A DNA stretch of 64,000 nt from MTP4 sp052056915 (lineage in GTDB: Archaea > Halobacteriota > Methanosarcinia > Methanosarcinales > Methanosarcinaceae). The number at the start of each line of letters is the position of its first letter. The first letter of the stretch is position 1. Shown here piece after piece: positions 8,811 to 17,950 of this stretch. The position numbers and the translations under genes are program-made. The DNA is taken from NCBI RefSeq assembly GCF_052056915.1, contig NZ_CP195119.1, positions 2,170,001 to 2,234,000 of the forward strand, read 5' to 3'. Below the pieces are notes generated by a model that did no database searches, was not told the DNA's origin, and saw nothing but the letters and a program-made list of their open reading frames with translations.

Positions 8811-9707
8811 TTATGGCTCAAAGCCAGGCCCGTAGATCATTGTCCCGACTCCGCCGTCTGTGAAGAGTTCGAGAAGCATGGAATGAGAAACACTACCGTT
8901 TATAATGTGAGCCCTCTCGACCCCGCTTTTTACGGCCACAGCCGCTCCTTTGATTTTCGGAATCATGCCCCCCCGGATAATTCCTTCGCTGATAAGGGGA
9001 TCGACATCATCCAGCGTGATGCGGGAGATACGGCTTTCGAGATCGTTCATGTCCCTGAGGAGCCCGGAGACGTCGGTCATGAGGATTAGTTTTTTGGCAC
9101 TGAGAGCTGCGGCAATGTCTCCTGCAACAGTATCGGCGTTGATGTTCAGGGCGTTGCCTGCCACGTCCACGGCAATCGGGGAGATTACAGGGATATAGCC
9201 CTTTTCAAGCACAATCCGGAGGATTTCAGGATTGATGACCTCGCTCTCTCCCACCCAGCCGATATCAACCTCGGTTTCCACGCCTTCAACCATAACCTTC
9301 TGAACGGCTTTCTTGCGGGCGAGAATCATTCTCCCGTCGTGGCCCGTTAGCCCTATACCCTTGCCCCCGGCCTTCCCTATAAGGGAAATCATTTTCGTGT
9401 TGATGTTGCCCACCAGGACCATGCGGGCGATTTCCAGGGTCTCGTCATCCGTTATGCGAAGCCCCTCCACAAATTCGGCTTTCTTCCCCATGCGCGTCAT
9501 CTTTTCCGTGATCTCAGGGCCGCCCCCGTGCACGATCACCGGCTTGATCCCCACAAAACGCAGGAGCACGATATCCTTGATGATGTCTTCCATGACCTGT
9601 ACGTTGACCATGGCATTTCCACCAACCTTGATGACCATGACCGAGTCATAGAACTCCTGCATATAAGGCAGGGCCTCGATAAGCACATTCTCTCGCTTCA
9701 GTGACAT
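8811..9707 (-). CDS. argB: Acetylglutamate kinase
   Basis: A 298-residue amino acid kinase. The N-terminal VIKVGGNAM and VIVHGGGPEI motifs hold the ATP and acetylglutamate sites. LTGHDGRMI, NINADTVAGDIA and LILMTDVSGLL are all typical of ArgB. It phosphorylates N-acetylglutamate in arginine synthesis. No other arg gene is adjacent. The Shine-Dalgarno before the ATG is weak (CTAGGT). Confidence 0.95.
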   Translation of the reverse strand: MSLKRENVLIEALPYMQEFYDSVMVIKVGGNAMVNVQVMEDIIKDIVLLRFVGIKPVIVHGGGPEITEKMTRMGKKAEFVEGLRITDDETLEIARMVLVGNINTKMISLIGKAGGKGIGLTGHDGRMILARKKAVQKVMVEGVETEVDIGWVGESEVINPEILRIVLEKGYIPVISPIAVDVAGNALNINADTVAGDIAAALSAKKLILMTDVSGLLRDMNDLESRISRITLDDVDPLISEGIIRGGMIPKIKGAAVAVKSGVERAHIINGSVSHSMLLELFTDGGVGTMIYGPGFEP

Positions 9708-9857
9708 GACCTAGGAATCAGAAGTTCTGCTATTAAACCTATCGTTAAAAGAAACCCCAAACCCCAGGGTATTGAAGAAAAAAGATTCAAAGAACCATAA
9801 AGATCCTCCGGGCGCTCAAAAAAGATTTATAGGATAAGGAATCCGAGAAGAGCAGAA

Positions 9858-10015
9858 TTGCATTTAGAGAACAAAACTTCACACATAAAGAGAGGAATAT
9901 TCTTTAGAGAACAGAACTTCATTTAAAAAACCAGAACTGCATTTAGAGAACAAAGCTTCACACATAAAGAGAGGAATTTTCTTTAGAGAACAGAACGTCG
10001 TATAAAGAGGAATTT
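9858..10015. repeat. Long direct repeat (about 82 bp) with shorter internal repeats
   Basis: A block starting CATTTAGAGAACAAAACTTC near 9859 is repeated near 9941, each followed by ACACATAAAGAGAGGAAT and CTTTAGAGAACAGAAC. Fragments continue to about 10015. It occupies the 439-base gap between argB and the MC1 gene. No coding potential is seen. Confidence 0.75.
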
Positions 10016-10146
10016 CCTTTAAAGGTTCTGAAATAAACGATCCCGGAAAGTTTTGAAAAATAAAGTCCCTTCCAGGAAAATGAATATATAAATATTGGAA
10101 AGAAAAAGAAATAACCCCTATTTGCAGGGGCTGTGACAAATGCAAT

Positions 10147-10431
10147 TTACTCGAGCTTTTCAATCCTTTCTTTCTTGACAAAGGGCTTGCTGATTTTCTC
10201 GGGCATCCAGTCAGGCCTGTTCTTGGGGGCTTCGACGTCTTCCTTCCATGCCTTGAAAACGTGCACCTTCTTTGTCCCGCGTTCCCTGAGGCGGATGATT
10301 TCCGGCTTCTTCTTTGTGCCGGCACCACGGTTCGCAGCCTTGAGAGCAGCCTGCCGAGGCTGTTTTCCGGTGAATACTCCGTGCTCATTGCCAGCTTCGT
10401 CTCGTAAAACAAAATTTCTTGTGTTGGACAT
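10147..10431 (-). CDS. Chromosomal protein MC1
   Basis: This 94-residue basic protein matches methanogen chromosomal protein MC1 along its whole length (NTRNFVLRD, GVFTGKQPRQAALKAANRG, IIRLRERGTKKVHVFKAWK, NRPDWMPEKISKPFVKKE). MC1 is an abundant monomeric DNA-bending protein of Methanosarcina that compacts the chromosome. The open frame extends 33 bases further upstream, but GAGGTGACC precedes the internal ATG at 10431, and known MC1 begins MSNTRNF, so I use that start. A TATA box is visible upstream. Confidence 0.95.
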   Translation of the reverse strand: MSNTRNFVLRDEAGNEHGVFTGKQPRQAALKAANRGAGTKKKPEIIRLRERGTKKVHVFKAWKEDVEAPKNRPDWMPEKISKPFVKKERIEKLE

Positions 10432-10478
10432 AAAGGTCACCTCGCAAATTGTATTGCTAGACACTGATTAAGTTTTAA

Positions 10479-10490
10479 AGTATATAAAGT
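10479..10490 (-). promoter_or_regulatory. Probable MC1 promoter TATA box
   Basis: On the minus strand ACTTTATATACT lies about 50 bases before the MC1 ATG. This would give a 5' leader of roughly 25 bases that includes the GAGGTGA ribosome site. Confidence 0.5.
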
Positions 10491-10837
10491 CTTTCTTCAG
10501 GAAGTTGGCTATAGTTAGTGTTTTGGTGAAAAATTACCCAAAACCGTGAACTCTATATAAACTAAATTTTTCTATATTGTGCTCTGTATGGGAAATATTT
10601 AAATATTTATGGCTTGTTGGAAATATACCCAAATATGGGTTCAGGAAACGGGTAATAGCATTTTGGAAAAGAATGTTTTATTGTACTTTTGGAAAAGAAC
10701 TGAAAAATAGAAAGCATAAGCTTTACATGCTATAACCCCTAATGGCTATTATATTTTGCAAATGCATATAAAATTGCAAGATTGCAAAATCCGTACCAAT
10801 CAAATTTATCCGTATAAAATCGAACATTCATCTTTTT

Positions 10838-11812
10838 ATGGATCTGGTTAACATGGAAAATTGTATTTTCAACCTCCCCGACGTCCAGGCCAGCAAACCG
10901 AGCGTGCCTATCAACCTCACGAGGGTAGGGGTTACAAACGTAAAAAAACTCGTTGAAATAAAAAGAAGAGACAAACGTCCAATCGTACTGATTTCAACCT
11001 TTGACGTCTTTGTTGACCTGCCTTCTGACAGGAAGGGAGCTAACCTCTCACGCAATTTCGAAGCCGTTGACGAGGTGCTGGAGAATATACTCAGCATGCC
11101 TGTGTACGAGATTGAGAAACTCTGCAGCGATATCGCACACAACCTTTTAGGCCGCCACGAATATGCCAACCAGGCAGAAGTCAGGATGACAAGTGAATAC
11201 ATGGTCAGGCGTGCTTCCCCGGCCACAGGCATGAAATGCCAGGAAGTCGTGAACATTTTTGCCGAAGCTTCGGCTGTAAGAGGCAGCGGCGATGACGACT
11301 ACTTTGATGTAAAGAAACTCATAGGGACTGAAGTGGTAGGGATGACTGCCTGCCCCTGCGCCCAGGAAATCATGAGGGATAAGGCAGCAACCGAACTTGC
11401 TAACCTTGGCATTGAAGAAGAGACCATCATCAAGTTCCTGGAAAGGGTTCCGATGGCCACTCACAACCAGCGCGGGAGGGGTACAATCTCGATTAAGGTG
11501 GCACACGATTTCGACGTGTCCCTGGAAAGCCTGATCGAAATCATCGAGCACTCCATGAGTTCCAGCGTCTTTGAAGTCCTGAAGCGTTCCGATGAAAAGG
11601 CCGTCGTGGAAACCGCCCACAAAAACCCGAAATTCGTGGAAGACTGTGTAAGGACCATGGCCGATAACGTCGTAAAAGAGTTCCCCAACCTTCCCGACGA
11701 CGCAGTGATTACCATTAAGCAAGTCAATGAGGAAAGTATCCACAGACACAATGCCTTTGCCGAAAGGGTTGCCCTCCTTGGAGAACTCAAGAAAGAGATC
11801 AACAACAACTAA
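10838..11812 (+). CDS. mptA: GTP cyclohydrolase MptA (FolE2 type)
   Basis: A 324-residue protein of the GTP cyclohydrolase IB/MptA family. The metal-site Cys lies in GMTACPCAQEIMRD, and ATHNQRGRG and NNEAVD-like SRNFEAVDEVLE segments are present. MptA opens GTP to 7,8-dihydroneopterin 2',3'-cyclic phosphate, the first step of methanopterin synthesis. A second ATG lies at 10853. GTATAAAAT at about 10812-10820 stands some 22 bases before 10838, and no Shine-Dalgarno is seen, so the message may be leaderless from 10838. A strong T-tract follows. Confidence 0.93.
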   Translation: MDLVNMENCIFNLPDVQASKPSVPINLTRVGVTNVKKLVEIKRRDKRPIVLISTFDVFVDLPSDRKGANLSRNFEAVDEVLENILSMPVYEIEKLCSDIAHNLLGRHEYANQAEVRMTSEYMVRRASPATGMKCQEVVNIFAEASAVRGSGDDDYFDVKKLIGTEVVGMTACPCAQEIMRDKAATELANLGIEEETIIKFLERVPMATHNQRGRGTISIKVAHDFDVSLESLIEIIEHSMSSSVFEVLKRSDEKAVVETAHKNPKFVEDCVRTMADNVVKEFPNLPDDAVITIKQVNEESIHRHNAFAERVALLGELKKEINNN

Positions 11813-11815
11813 CAT

Positions 11816-11832
11816 CTTTTTTTCTTTTTTTT
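11816..11832 (+). terminator. T-rich terminator after mptA
   Basis: A run of 16 T with one C begins a few bases after the mptA stop on the coding strand, followed by more AT-rich sequence. The rest of the 354-base gap to 12167 holds no gene. Confidence 0.55.
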
Positions 11833-12166
11833 AATTTATTTAATTTTTCCATTATTTTGTGCCAGTTGCCAATTCCCATCTGACATTTAGAATTTATTTG
11901 ACACTAGATGATATTTCTTAAACTCCCCGTCCATTTCACAAAATTCCCCAAAATATTATAGTCAACCCATTCTTTTTCCGGAAAAGCCGCAAAATAGGAC
12001 CCGTGTTTCCTTTCCAGCCCCTTTTCCCGAGCATTCCATCAGGGAAAAAGGCCGCACAAAGTTTATTACAGGGACGGGATAACCTATAAGCAGTCAATCT
12101 TGAGAAACAAAGGACTTTGCGGGGTCGTAAAAGCAAGCATGCCCCGGGAGCCGTCGAGGTGAAATA

Positions 12167-12490
12167 ATGGCTGAAGCTGAAGTCATCACGGCTGTTGGCC
12201 GAAACAATAAACCCATCAATGTGGGGGACGTTGTCAAATACGTCAACACTGATACAATAAGCCGCGTAAGCGAGATAAAAGAAGATGAACAGGGAGTCTG
12301 GGTACTGCTCGAGGCAACAAACCTCTGGTACAGGGATGAAACCCTGGAAGTCACGCACATTGAACTCAAGGAAAAGAAAGAAGAAAAGGAATTAACAGCC
12401 AAAGAAATGGAAGAACTTATCCGGAGAGGAAAGGAGGACGTGGCAGCTTTCGATCTTTCAAAAACGACCGGAGGAGGGGCAGGAGGCTAA
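12167..12490 (+). CDS. DUF2098 protein conserved in methanogens
   Basis: A 107-residue soluble protein. The N-terminal 60 residues form a small beta-rich domain (VGDVVKYVNTDTISRVSEI, GVWVLLEATNLWYRDETLEV), followed by a charged helix (EKKEEKELTAKEMEELIRRG) and a glycine tail. It matches DUF2098, known mainly from methanogens and of unknown function. GAGGTGA precedes the ATG at good spacing. The neighbour downstream on the opposite strand is another methanogen-specific gene, marker 14. Confidence 0.8.
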   Translation: MAEAEVITAVGRNNKPINVGDVVKYVNTDTISRVSEIKEDEQGVWVLLEATNLWYRDETLEVTHIELKEKKEEKELTAKEMEELIRRGKEDVAAFDLSKTTGGGAGG

Positions 12491-12586
12491 TACTCCAGCC
12501 CTCTCTATTAAGGATATTATATTCAACGCTTTTTTGAAAAATTGTGTGTTATTTTCAGCTGCCTATTTGTCCATTTACTTTAGTTA

Positions 12587-12671
12587 TTTATTTTCGTTGT
12601 TTATTTGCTTCATTTTTTATTTTCGTTGTTTATTTGCTTCATTTTTTATTTTCGTTGTTTATTTGCTTCAT
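12587..12671. repeat. 30-bp AT-rich tandem repeat, about three copies
   Basis: The unit TTATTTTCGTTGTTTATTTG plus CTTCATTTTT repeats exactly at 12587, 12617 and 12647. It lies between the convergent DUF2098 and marker 14 genes and slightly enters the 3' end of the latter. Its T-rich strand could also stop transcription from the left. Confidence 0.85.
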
Positions 12672-14101
12672 TTATTTTGCAATTTGACCCTCTGAGCAAG
12701 GATACACTTCCCCCCATGCCGGCCTCCAAGGGGATACTGAGGTGTTCCAAGGGAATTCATGCAGCGGGCCATGACAGCTGCACCCCGGGCAAGCCCGTCG
12801 TCCACGAAAACAACGCGCTCATCGACTTTCGGGGCAATGCCCATTTCATCCAGGCATTTCAGGATCAGTTTTGGTTTGTTCCCGGTAATTCCGGCCCTGC
12901 CTGTGATCCCAATGGTGCTGTCCTCAAAGACCAGGCCTTCATCTTTTGCAACTTTAACCAGCCTGCAGGTAACATCCGCCATTACCTCGTCAATGACAGC
13001 CGAGATAACCTGTACCCCATATTTCTTGCAGATTTCCATGCCGATTGCGCTCAGTTTACCCATATCGGACCCGTTTTCTCCAACATCACAGCCGATGAGC
13101 ACGACCCCCACTTCTTTAGCCCCTTCGGAACTCACTGGCACACTTCCGTACCTCGTCCTGTGTTCCGGGACTTTTTCTATAATGATAAGGTCGTTAATTC
13201 TCTTTGTATATTCCTGGATTACCTTGCCCTTCATTTTCAGGGTCAGGAAAGAAGTAGGCTTTTCGCCTTTCAGAACATCGAGCGCAGTTCCCAGTTTAGC
13301 GTCCACGACCCTTGAACCCCGAATGATGGCGTCGGGGATTGCACCCGCGTAGCCACAGAAGTTCCCGACGGTCTTTGCATAGGGCAAGTCAGGGCTTGTT
13401 ATCCTTCCGTCCAGAGTGGTCCCGAAATCAATGGAGATACAGGGATTCCTGAAATCCACGTCCGTCATTTTGGCTGCTTCCTTGATCCCTGCCGTTGCAA
13501 GTTCTCCTTCCATTTCATTCGCAACAATTTCAACTCCTGTGGAGCCTATTGGAGGCAGGACTCCTGCAACAGCCCCGTCGAAAACCACCTTTTCCATCTT
13601 GCTGTATTTCTGGAACTTTTTTGGGATATTTGAGGTGGACATCGGAGGAGTCATGTTTTTTGGGGGAACGCCGGCAAGGAGACAGCCCTCTGCAAGGGCT
13701 TTGACGAATTCCCCGACCTCATCCGGAGAATCAAAACCCGCAACAACCCCTGTGGAACGGACAACAAAGTTGAGGTCGGTCTTAATATCCAGGTTGGCTT
13801 TATCCAGGGACTCGAGCAGGCTGTTGCTCACAAGCTCCGCAATGGACTGCCGGGTCAGTTCCACGCCCGTAAGCGTCCTGCCAAAAACCACTTCTCCGGG
13901 TTTCGGACCCCGGACATCCCTGGTCATCTTCACTACCTTGTTGATAATATGAGTCCTGCCTGTATCCATGTTGGTAGCGGTCAGGATGCATTTCGTGGTG
14001 GTGTTTCCGACTTCCACGGAAGCCACGATGAAGAAAGGTTTTGACTTCAGGTCAAGTAAACGGACCTGGGGGGATTCAGCAATTCTGGGTTTCAGAGCCA
14101 T
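12668..14101 (-). CDS. mmp14: Methanogenesis marker protein 14 (ASKHA-like)
   Basis: A 477-residue protein. It carries ASKHA-type nucleotide motifs (VASVEVGNTTTKC near residue 27, ISIDFGTTLDGRI near 225) and stretches I recall from marker 14, such as NEMEGELATAGIKEAAK and VDFRNPC. The family is related to the C-terminal part of corrinoid activators (RACo) and is found in essentially all methanogens. A role in MCR or corrinoid maturation has been discussed, but the exact reaction is unknown. The gene stands alone, convergent with DUF2098. Confidence 0.85.
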   Translation of the reverse strand: MALKPRIAESPQVRLLDLKSKPFFIVASVEVGNTTTKCILTATNMDTGRTHIINKVVKMTRDVRGPKPGEVVFGRTLTGVELTRQSIAELVSNSLLESLDKANLDIKTDLNFVVRSTGVVAGFDSPDEVGEFVKALAEGCLLAGVPPKNMTPPMSTSNIPKKFQKYSKMEKVVFDGAVAGVLPPIGSTGVEIVANEMEGELATAGIKEAAKMTDVDFRNPCISIDFGTTLDGRITSPDLPYAKTVGNFCGYAGAIPDAIIRGSRVVDAKLGTALDVLKGEKPTSFLTLKMKGKVIQEYTKRINDLIIIEKVPEHRTRYGSVPVSSEGAKEVGVVLIGCDVGENGSDMGKLSAIGMEICKKYGVQVISAVIDEVMADVTCRLVKVAKDEGLVFEDSTIGITGRAGITGNKPKLILKCLDEMGIAPKVDERVVFVDDGLARGAAVMARCMNSLGTPQYPLGGRHGGKCILAQRVKLQNK

Positions 14102-14127
14102 TTTTATTCCTTCTTAAAATCTGTAAA

Positions 14128-14262
14128 TTTTATGAGTTGTATTTTAAAAGACTAATTTATGAGTTGTATTTTATAAGACTAATTTATGAGTTGTATTTTA
14201 TAAGACTAATTTATGAGCTGCAATTTATAAGACTAATTTATGAGCTACAATTTTAAAAGATT
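14128..14262. repeat. 27-bp tandem repeat, five copies
   Basis: ATGAGTTGTATTTTATAAGA with a CTAATTT linker recurs at 14132, 14159, 14186, 14213 and 14240, an exact 27-bp period. It sits just upstream of the marker 14 gene, in a 748-base gap. The rest of the gap to 14849 is AT-rich, with no gene recognised and short CATACA-type repeats near 14700-14730. Confidence 0.9.
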
Positions 14263-14849
14263 CCTGTAAACAAAGGCTGTAAACAAAGGGATGCTTCAGG
14301 ATACCTGCAAAGGGTTCCGAGAGAGGAATTTAACAAGAACACAATTTATTCGAAGTATAGAGGAAGGTATTAACCAGAGCATATAATAATGTTTCCAAAA
14401 AGACCCCTGAGAGTCTATTGATCCGGATTTTACACAATCGAAAGGACAAATTGCCCCTGATTTCAGCCTGGAAAGGGAAAGAGATAGGGGTTTACGCCCC
14501 GACACACAATACTTTATTTCATTTATACTCGTTCAGTTTCACCAGTGTTTACACCGTTAACACTTTCACCTCACTTTCCGACCTGCAGACCCCGAGAAAT
14601 TCAAAAGCTCTGACCGATATTTTAATAAGGGAAGCGTACAGCGTCTAAATATAAAGATTGTAAATATATAAATGTGGTGAAATTACAAATGAAACCTTGC
14701 ATACACAACATACACCATGCATACACCACATACATTGTAATTGACACACCAGTTGACTAACCCTTCCGGATTGGTGCAAATAGATCTCCCGGGGAGGGGA
14801 GTCGTATACTGCCTTAATTTTTCGTGTGAACCTGCATTGGAGGCTTTTA

Positions 14850-16013
14850 ATGCCACTTGATCCTATCTGCAAGAAAATTGTGTCAGACAGTACTGAATAC
14901 GTTTCGGACTACGGGGGGAAACCGTACTATTTCTGCAGTCCCGAATGCAAGCAAAAATTCGAGGTGCTGGAAAAGAGTGTTATCCGGCTCAAAAGAAACC
15001 TTAGCGACAAGGAAAAAATTTCCTTTGGAAAACTAAAGCGCGACATCATCAAACCGGGGATCTGCACCCTTTGCGGAGCCTGCGCCGCAAGCTGCGAGTG
15101 CATCACCATCGAAGAAGGGAAACCAAAACTTGTAGGCCCCTGCAAAGCCTGCGGCGTCTGCTACTACCAGTGCCCGCGGACCATCACCACAGAAGAAGGG
15201 CTTATAGGAAACATCCGCTATGCCTACGCCGCAAAATCGGCCATTCCCGAATTAAAGGGCCAGGACGGCGGGGTAGTGACTTCCCTTCTCCTTTACGCCC
15301 TTGATGAAGGGCTCATCGACTGCGCCGTGGTAACCGGACAGTCAAAAGAAGAACCCTGGAAACCCATGCCCATGGTTGCAAAAACCCGGGAAGAAATTCT
15401 GGAAAGCGGAGGCAGCATCTACTCCCATTCCATGACCCTGGAAGCCCTCATGAGCGCCATAAAGCAGGGGATGAACAGCATCGCCTTCGTGGGTACGAGC
15501 TGCAACATCGATGCCGTAACGAAGATGCAGAAAAGTTCCCACGGCTTACTGCACCTTTTCATGCGGGCCAAGGTCCTTAAACTGGGGCTCTTTTGTATGG
15601 ACACCTTCTCCTACGAAGGAATCAAAGCAGTGCTTGAGAGTTACGGGATCCTGCTCGAAGACGTCGACGCCATGAAAATCAGGAAAGGAAAGTTCGAAGT
15701 CTTCCTCGAAAATGGGGAAACCCGCACCTTCGAACTCAGCGAATTCGACGAATACCGGAGCTCCTCCTGCAAATTCTGCACGGACCTTACCGGGGAAAAC
15801 TCGGACATCTCCTTTGGCGGCGTCGGAAGCCCCAAAGGCTGGACCACAGTCCTCGCGAGATCAGCCATGGGCTACGAAATCTTCAAGGAAGCCGTTGACA
15901 GCGGATACATCGAAGCAAAAGAGTTGACCGACAACGAACTCGAAAAAGTCCTCAACCTCGCCAAAATGAAGAAGGTCCAGATGTACGCCCTGCACATGAG
16001 GGAAAAGGTGTGA
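14850..16013 (+). CDS. YHS-domain / ferredoxin / FrhB-type F420-dependent oxidoreductase
   Basis: A 387-residue three-part protein. Residues 1-40 form a YHS/TRASH-like metal-binding domain (DPICKKI, C7; FCSPEC, C29 and C33). Residues 72-108 hold two 4Fe-4S motifs (C72-C75-C78-C82 and C98-C101-C104-C108P). Residues 120-387 are FrhB/FdhB-like (QDGGVVTSLLLYAL, FVGTSCNIDA, SCKFCTDLTGENSDISFGGVG), the fold that binds FAD and coenzyme F420. GGAGG lies before the ATG at 14850, which excludes an upstream in-frame GTG. It probably moves electrons between F420 and ferredoxin or an unknown partner. It has no operon partner. Confidence 0.85.
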   Translation: MPLDPICKKIVSDSTEYVSDYGGKPYYFCSPECKQKFEVLEKSVIRLKRNLSDKEKISFGKLKRDIIKPGICTLCGACAASCECITIEEGKPKLVGPCKACGVCYYQCPRTITTEEGLIGNIRYAYAAKSAIPELKGQDGGVVTSLLLYALDEGLIDCAVVTGQSKEEPWKPMPMVAKTREEILESGGSIYSHSMTLEALMSAIKQGMNSIAFVGTSCNIDAVTKMQKSSHGLLHLFMRAKVLKLGLFCMDTFSYEGIKAVLESYGILLEDVDAMKIRKGKFEVFLENGETRTFELSEFDEYRSSSCKFCTDLTGENSDISFGGVGSPKGWTTVLARSAMGYEIFKEAVDSGYIEAKELTDNELEKVLNLAKMKKVQMYALHMREKV

Positions 16014-16139
16014 AAATTTTTTGATTAAAAGCTCTAAAAAATCGCATCAGACTGACTGCGCACTGGCTCCCATCCGGCTGCTAAGCGGACATTTACCGGC
16101 TACCCTTCATCTGCCCGCCGGCAACAGATTGTGGAGGAA

Positions 16140-16155
16140 GAGAATATATATTTAT
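16140..16155 (+). promoter_or_regulatory. Probable gatCAB promoter TATA box
   Basis: AGAATATATATTTATT lies about 75 bases before the gatC start, in a 212-base gap with no gene. It is the only strong TATA-like run there. Confidence 0.4.
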
Positions 16156-16225
16156 TTCATGACTTGTTTTTAGTATGCAGAGTCAATATCCTTTTATTCA
16201 GATTATTCTTTTTTGAGGAAATTTC

Positions 16226-16507
16226 ATGATCACAAAAGAAGATGTAGAACATATCGGCTGGCTTGCCCGTATTGAGATTAGCGAGCAGGAAACCACCGAA
16301 TATATGGAAAAACTTAACTCAGTACTGGATTATTTCGGGCAGCTGGACGAACTGCCGACCGAAGATGTGCCCCCCACCTACCACGTGGCTGAGGTCTTCA
16401 ACGTGTTCAGGGAGGACGTGGTCAAGGAATCCCTCCCGCAGGAAGAAGTGCTTGCAAACACCGAACACAAGCAAGATGGGGCTTTCAAGAGCCCGAAGAT
16501 CGTGTGA
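16226..16507 (+). CDS. gatC: Asp-tRNA(Asn)/Glu-tRNA(Gln) amidotransferase subunit C
   Basis: A 93-residue GatC with the usual N-terminal helix (VEHIGWLARIEISEQE), the central LNSVLDYFGQLDELPTEDVPPT and the C-terminal FKSPKIV. It stabilises the GatA-GatB interface. GAGGAAATTTC precedes the ATG. It is the first gene of the gatCAB operon; gatA follows after 9 bases. Confidence 0.95.
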   Translation: MITKEDVEHIGWLARIEISEQETTEYMEKLNSVLDYFGQLDELPTEDVPPTYHVAEVFNVFREDVVKESLPQEEVLANTEHKQDGAFKSPKIV

Positions 16508-16516
16508 GGGGAAAAA

Positions 16517-17950
16517 ATGGCAGAAGCAAAATGGATGAGTGTTGCTCAGGTAAAAGAACAGATCCGGGAGAGTTCGGCCGAAGAAGTCACTGCCCGCTAC
16601 CTTGAAGTTATAGGGAAGAGCAAGCTCAACGGCTATGTCGCGGTCTCGGAAAAGGCAGTTGAAAAGGCAAAGGAAATCGATTCCAAAGGCCATGATGGCC
16701 CCCTGGCAGGAGTGCCAATCGCGATCAAGGACAACATCTCCGTGCAGGGCATGCAAAACAGCTGCGGCTCGAAAATCCTTGAAGGGTATGTCCCCCCATT
16801 CAACGCCCACGTGATAGAAAAACTCCAGGCAGCAGGGGCCGTGATCCTCGGAAAGACGAACATGGACGAGTTTGCCATGGGCTCTTCCACGGAAACCAGT
16901 CACTACGGCCCCACCCTGAACCCCTGGGATCTCGAAAGAGTACCCGGTGGATCTTCAGGAGGAAGTGCAGCAGTCGTTGCAGGTGGAGAAGCTCCTTTTG
17001 CCCTCGGGTCGGACACCGGAGGCTCGGTGCGCTGCCCTGCAGCTTTCTGCGGGATCGTGGGGCTAAAACCCACATACGGGTCCGTTTCCAGGTACGGGGT
17101 AGTTGCCTACGCAAACTCCCTGGAACAGGTAGGCCCCCTTGCCAACAACGTAAGCGACATCGCAGCCCTGATGGACGTGATCGGAGGGTATGACAGCAGG
17201 GATTCAACCTCGATCGACAGGAAGATAGCCTACCAGGAAGCCCTGAAAGATGACATCAAAGGGCTGAAAATCGGGATCCCGAAAGAATTCTTCGGGGAAG
17301 GAATAAACCCTGACGTTGAAAAGGCGGTGTGGGACTCGATCCACCGCTGCGAGGACCTGGGTGCCTCCTGGGAAGAAGTCTCGATGCCAAACATCCCTTA
17401 CGCCCTTGCCTCTTACTACATCATCGCAATGAGCGAAGCTTCCTCCAACCTTGCCCGCTTTGACGGGACCCGCTACGGGTACCGGGAGAAGGGAGAAAAC
17501 TGGCACTCCATGATTTCCAAAACCAGGGCAGAAGGCTTCGGGGTTGAGGCAAAGCGCAGGATATTCCTTGGAACCTATGCCCTTTCCGCAGGGTACCACG
17601 ACAAGTACTACCTCAAAGCCCTGAAGGTCAGGACCCTGGTAAAACAGGACTTCGACAAAGCACTTTCAAAGACAGACGTCCTGATGGCTCCCACCATGCC
17701 GAACCCTGCTTTCAAGATCGGGGAAAAGATCGAAGACCCGCTCACCCTTTACCTCTCGGACGTCAACACCTGTCCCATCAACCTGGCAGGCGTACCCTCA
17801 ATTTCCGTGCCCTGCGGCTTTACCGACGGGCTGCCAATCGGACTTCAGGTCATAGGAAAGCCCTTTGACGAAGCTAGCATACTTCAGGCTGCCTATGCCT
17901 TTGAACAGAATACCGATCATCATACAAAGAGACCTCCGGAGGTGGCATAA
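16517..17950 (+). CDS. gatA: Amidotransferase subunit A (amidase)
   Basis: A 477-residue amidase-signature protein. The Ser-cisSer-Lys site is visible: Lys in AIKDNISV, cis-Ser in PGGSSGGSAA and the nucleophile in GSDTGGSVRCPA. It releases ammonia from glutamine for GatB. GAGGGGAAAAA precedes the ATG. Archaea use GatDE for Gln-tRNA, so GatCAB here most likely makes Asn-tRNA(Asn); this rests on family knowledge. Confidence 0.96.
   Translation: MAEAKWMSVAQVKEQIRESSAEEVTARYLEVIGKSKLNGYVAVSEKAVEKAKEIDSKGHDGPLAGVPIAIKDNISVQGMQNSCGSKILEGYVPPFNAHVIEKLQAAGAVILGKTNMDEFAMGSSTETSHYGPTLNPWDLERVPGGSSGGSAAVVAGGEAPFALGSDTGGSVRCPAAFCGIVGLKPTYGSVSRYGVVAYANSLEQVGPLANNVSDIAALMDVIGGYDSRDSTSIDRKIAYQEALKDDIKGLKIGIPKEFFGEGINPDVEKAVWDSIHRCEDLGASWEEVSMPNIPYALASYYIIAMSEASSNLARFDGTRYGYREKGENWHSMISKTRAEGFGVEAKRRIFLGTYALSAGYHDKYYLKALKVRTLVKQDFDKALSKTDVLMAPTMPNPAFKIGEKIEDPLTLYLSDVNTCPINLAGVPSISVPCGFTDGLPIGLQVIGKPFDEASILQAAYAFEQNTDHHTKRPPEVA

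Noticed and set aside
14280..14849. A gene in the gap before the YHS-FrhB gene
   Set aside because: Short frames on both strands lack ribosome sites and domain features; the sequence is AT-rich and repetitive.
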